Source of the DNA: Aculops lycopersici | Taxonomy: Eukaryota; Arthropoda; Arachnida; Trombidiformes; Eriophyidae | Length of the DNA stretch: 64,000 nt | NCBI GenBank assembly: GCA_015350385.1 | Contig: WNKI01000002.1 | Coordinates: forward strand, 2,411,700-2,475,699 | Direction of reading: 5' to 3' | Shown: positions 62,101-64,000 of the stretch, in pieces | Layout: every line of letters begins with the position of its first letter | Numbering within the stretch: position 1 is the first letter of the stretch | Position numbers and translations under genes: made by a program | Notes under the pieces: generated by a model | Seen by the model: only the letters and a program-made list of their open reading frames with translations | The model's database searches: none | What the model was told of the DNA's origin: nothing

Positions 62101-62461
62101 CACTAACAGCATTGCAACTAGTAGTCCTCCAACGAGGACCAGCTACAAGAATCTATTTAGGGAATCGCCTGACTTTATCATGACAACAGGTAAATTTAAC
62201 GAGAAAGAGTCGAGCCAAATTGAGACAGCAGATTCAAAAAATCAACGTAGATATCATCAGATAACCGAGTCTGTGGAGGAGCAAGTTCCTCATTCGGGCG
62301 GCAGTCAACGTTACTCAAAGACGCCATGCGATGAGTGCCAGGTGCTCAAATTGAGGGACGAGTTTGATTTTGTGGAGGCCAAATCTGGACACAAGTATTT
62401 TGCACCCAAGACGCCAAGTCCAGTTCATTTCAAAAGTGGTTTATCTCAGGATCGGAAATAA
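59131..62461 (+). CDS. probable microtubule-associated MAP6/SAXO-like protein, three exons
   Basis: Proposed exons: 59131-59330 (ATG at 59131, donor GCCAG|GTGAGA, phase 2, tentative); about 59651 or 59659 to 61258 (donor GCAG|GTAAGT); and 61353-62461 (acceptor TTAG|GCGCC, phase 1). The last junction is in frame and well supported. The first exon and its acceptor are less certain; an alternative start is the ATG at 59743. The product (about 970 residues) is mostly low complexity and polar. It contains RPRDNIVFEGDMDLKTTFE near its start and a later RPSTSLRPGARG motif. These resemble the RPxDNL..EG and RPxxSLRP modules of MAP6/SAXO microtubule-stabilising proteins. That assignment is pattern-based and tentative; coding status is strong. 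Confidence 0.55.
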
Positions 62462-62733
62462 ATGTAGTTGTATAGAAGTTTGAAAGTCGAGTCAACTATA
62501 AATAACTCAAAAACTAGATGCTTTCCCTTTGAGAACATTGATTTCTAGTTTATTCCAATGATGATTGAGTTTGTGTGTCTTATTTCTAGATACCAAATTT
62601 ATCCATTCGCATCAGCTCGAGGACCAGATTGTCTCATGTTGGTTGTCATGACATGGTTACAGGAGTATCAATACTTAATATTAGGGGGGGGGGGCTAAAT
62701 GAGCAAGTCGGCTAGCAGCTTTGCTCGAACTGC
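62462..62733. terminator. convergent 3' flanks with AATAAA on the minus strand (62549-62554)
   Basis: TTTATT at 62549-62554 gives AATAAA about 180 bases after the zinc-finger gene stop. AATAAA also overlaps the stop of the plus-strand gene (62457-62462). A run of 11 G lies at 62684-62694. Confidence 0.45.
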
Positions 62734-64000
62734 CTATTCTGGCGGAAGCATCCGGTCACCTTGACTAGGCATCCTCAAGAAAGATGGCCCACCGCCGGGG
62801 AGACCAGGGTTTGGTGGTAAGGACGGCAATCCGGGTGGCACAGGAAGTGGCATACCTGGAGGCCTTGTGATATTGGCCATCGGGTGGCCTGGGGGCGGTG
62901 GTGGTATGGGTAATCCGCCTGGACCTAGAGGAAATGGCGGCATGTTGCTTGGCATGGTTGATGGGCTCAACAGTCTTGATGGCGAGTCGGCTGGTCCGGG
63001 TCCCCTCAAGTTACTCATGTATCTATTCAGGAAAGCAGCATTTGATACTGGCACGGGTGGAGCCAAGGGGTCAAACATCTGGCGTGGAAAGAATGAGGGA
63101 AACCCATAGGGAATATTGAAGCTGTTTGCCATGGAAGCGGAATTGAAGTAAAAATTAGCTTGATGTGGCGCCGGTGGTGGACCTGTAGACGTTCCAGAGG
63201 GTTTCATGCCCTCTTCTGTGGTTGTAGGTACTGGTGCAGGCTTAGGCCCAGCATTTGGGCTGCCACTTGAGCTTGATTTGGGAGTGGAATGACGGTTGTG
63301 ATTTTGTGGTGCTTTCTGATCAGACATAGGCTGATTTAGTTGTGGTCTTTGATGGATCATTGGCGGCCGCGGGCCGAAGTCCATCATCATGGCTTGGTCT
63401 AGATTCGGGTTGTAATGATGATTCTTTCCTAGCTCAAATTGGCCTCTCATGTATGGTGGCCTCGAGTCTATGAAGCTAATGGGTGGTGTGTTAATGTTTG
63501 GTTGCTGTGGTTCATTTGCTGGAAAACGGTTTGATGAGCTCGATTCTTGGACTGGCATCTCCATCTTCTCGTGCTGGTGAGGTAGAGGTCTAATGCCCGG
63601 CATTGGTGGGGCTTGTGTGTTTGCAAGAAGTGGCGGCGGCTGTACTGGTGGTGGTAGTAGCGGCGGCGGCTGATGCTGCTGCTGTATAGTGCTTGGTGGC
63701 TGTTCTACTCTTTCCACCTTAGGAAGCTGGATAGGTTGAGCCTGATCACCAAATTCTGTCGCATTGATTTTATCGTCCCGTGGTGAAGAAGAGTCAATTG
63801 GGGGTTCTTGCCCTGGTGCTTGTGGGTTTGTGTTAGTTGGAATACCATCAGCGGAGTGAGCATGGGCTTGATGATACTGTAGCCCATTGGTGTTTCTAAA
63901 TTTCTTGGAACAGTTCGGCTCTTCACAACCAATCAATACTGGTGATTGAGGGCGACCGTTTTTCTCTTGAGATTTGTTAGTACTTGCAGTTGATTCAGAG
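62734..64000 (-). CDS. C-terminal part of a ZNF608/ZNF609/scribbler-like zinc-finger protein
   Basis: The frame is open to the right window edge with no stop (the nominal first residue at 63936 is a TTG codon inside the gene), so the 5' part is missing. A single C2H2 finger lies near the right edge (CEEPNCSKKFRNTNGLQYHQAHAH region; C-x4-C-x12-H). Its F(K/R)N.NGL.YH.AHAH core is characteristic of scribbler/brakeless and vertebrate ZNF608/ZNF609 nuclear regulators. The rest is Pro-, Gln-, Met- and Gly-rich with long proline runs near the C terminus (for example LPIPPPPPGHP), as expected for that family. The protein ends RMLPPE. Confidence 0.72.
   Translation of the reverse strand, partial: SESTASTNKSQEKNGRPQSPVLIGCEEPNCSKKFRNTNGLQYHQAHAHSADGIPTNTNPQAPGQEPPIDSSSPRDDKINATEFGDQAQPIQLPKVERVEQPPSTIQQQHQPPPLLPPPVQPPPLLANTQAPPMPGIRPLPHQHEKMEMPVQESSSSNRFPANEPQQPNINTPPISFIDSRPPYMRGQFELGKNHHYNPNLDQAMMMDFGPRPPMIHQRPQLNQPMSDQKAPQNHNRHSTPKSSSSGSPNAGPKPAPVPTTTEEGMKPSGTSTGPPPAPHQANFYFNSASMANSFNIPYGFPSFFPRQMFDPLAPPVPVSNAAFLNRYMSNLRGPGPADSPSRLLSPSTMPSNMPPFPLGPGGLPIPPPPPGHPMANITRPPGMPLPVPPGLPSLPPNPGLPGGGPSFLRMPSQGDRMLPPE

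Noticed and set aside
1..64000. Transposons, viral copies, CRISPR arrays, operons
   Set aside because: No transposase, reverse transcriptase, terminal-repeat pair or regularly spaced repeat array was found; gene structures are those of an animal nuclear genome.

Overview
This is animal nuclear DNA: spliced and single-exon genes for conserved eukaryotic proteins, AATAAA-type signals, microsatellites and no operons. Most genes are intron-free even where relatives are heavily split. CAD (7.2 kb) and BTAF1 (5.8 kb) are each one exon, and intergenic distances are short. A LOTUS-Tudor protein, a possible gustatory-receptor fragment and a scribbler/ZNF609-type zinc-finger protein fit an arthropod. 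The intron poverty and density suggest a small-genome mite (eriophyoid-like); that placement is inference only.

Layout. 0-2 kb: end of a multi-pass membrane protein (possible gustatory receptor) and a small secreted His/Gly/Lys-rich protein. 2.5-9.7 kb (minus): CAD, the pyrimidine-synthesis multienzyme. 9.8-12.1 kb: non-coding. 12.1-18.3 kb: an F-box protein, ERCC5/XPG (minus) and PSMC2/Rpt1 (plus), the last two divergent. 18.6-22 kb: a small CxxCR membrane protein and a large secreted orphan. 23.9-35 kb: BTAF1, ELOB, PSMA7 (three exons), NAA10 and a LOTUS-Tudor protein. 36.3-53.3 kb: one DIRAS-family small GTPase gene with five tiny coding exons spread over 17 kb. 56-57.6 kb: an unrecognised 545-residue protein. 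59-62.5 kb: a probable MAP6/SAXO-like protein. 62.7-64 kb: the end of a ZNF608/ZNF609/scribbler-like gene that runs off the window.

The most unusual structure is at CAD. Its first 65 codons, its 5' leader and about 100 bp of upstream DNA are a degenerate copy of the 5' end of PSMC2, which lies 7 kb away in inverted orientation. The usual CAD start Met is gone, so CAD appears to be expressed from a captured proteasome-subunit promoter and translated from a captured proteasome start codon. The second unusual region is the DIRAS locus. Two giant introns (6.9 and 8.9 kb) in an otherwise intron-poor neighbourhood hold a dense set of perfect ETS-type CCGGAAGT octamers, several perfect hairpins and a 26-bp perfect palindrome. 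A 33-nt in-frame microexon carries the P-loop Lys/Ser.

Four of about fourteen genes (F-box protein, PSMC2, ELOB, PSMA7) belong to the ubiquitin-proteasome system, and CAD has captured the 5' end of one of them. All motif counts here were made by eye.
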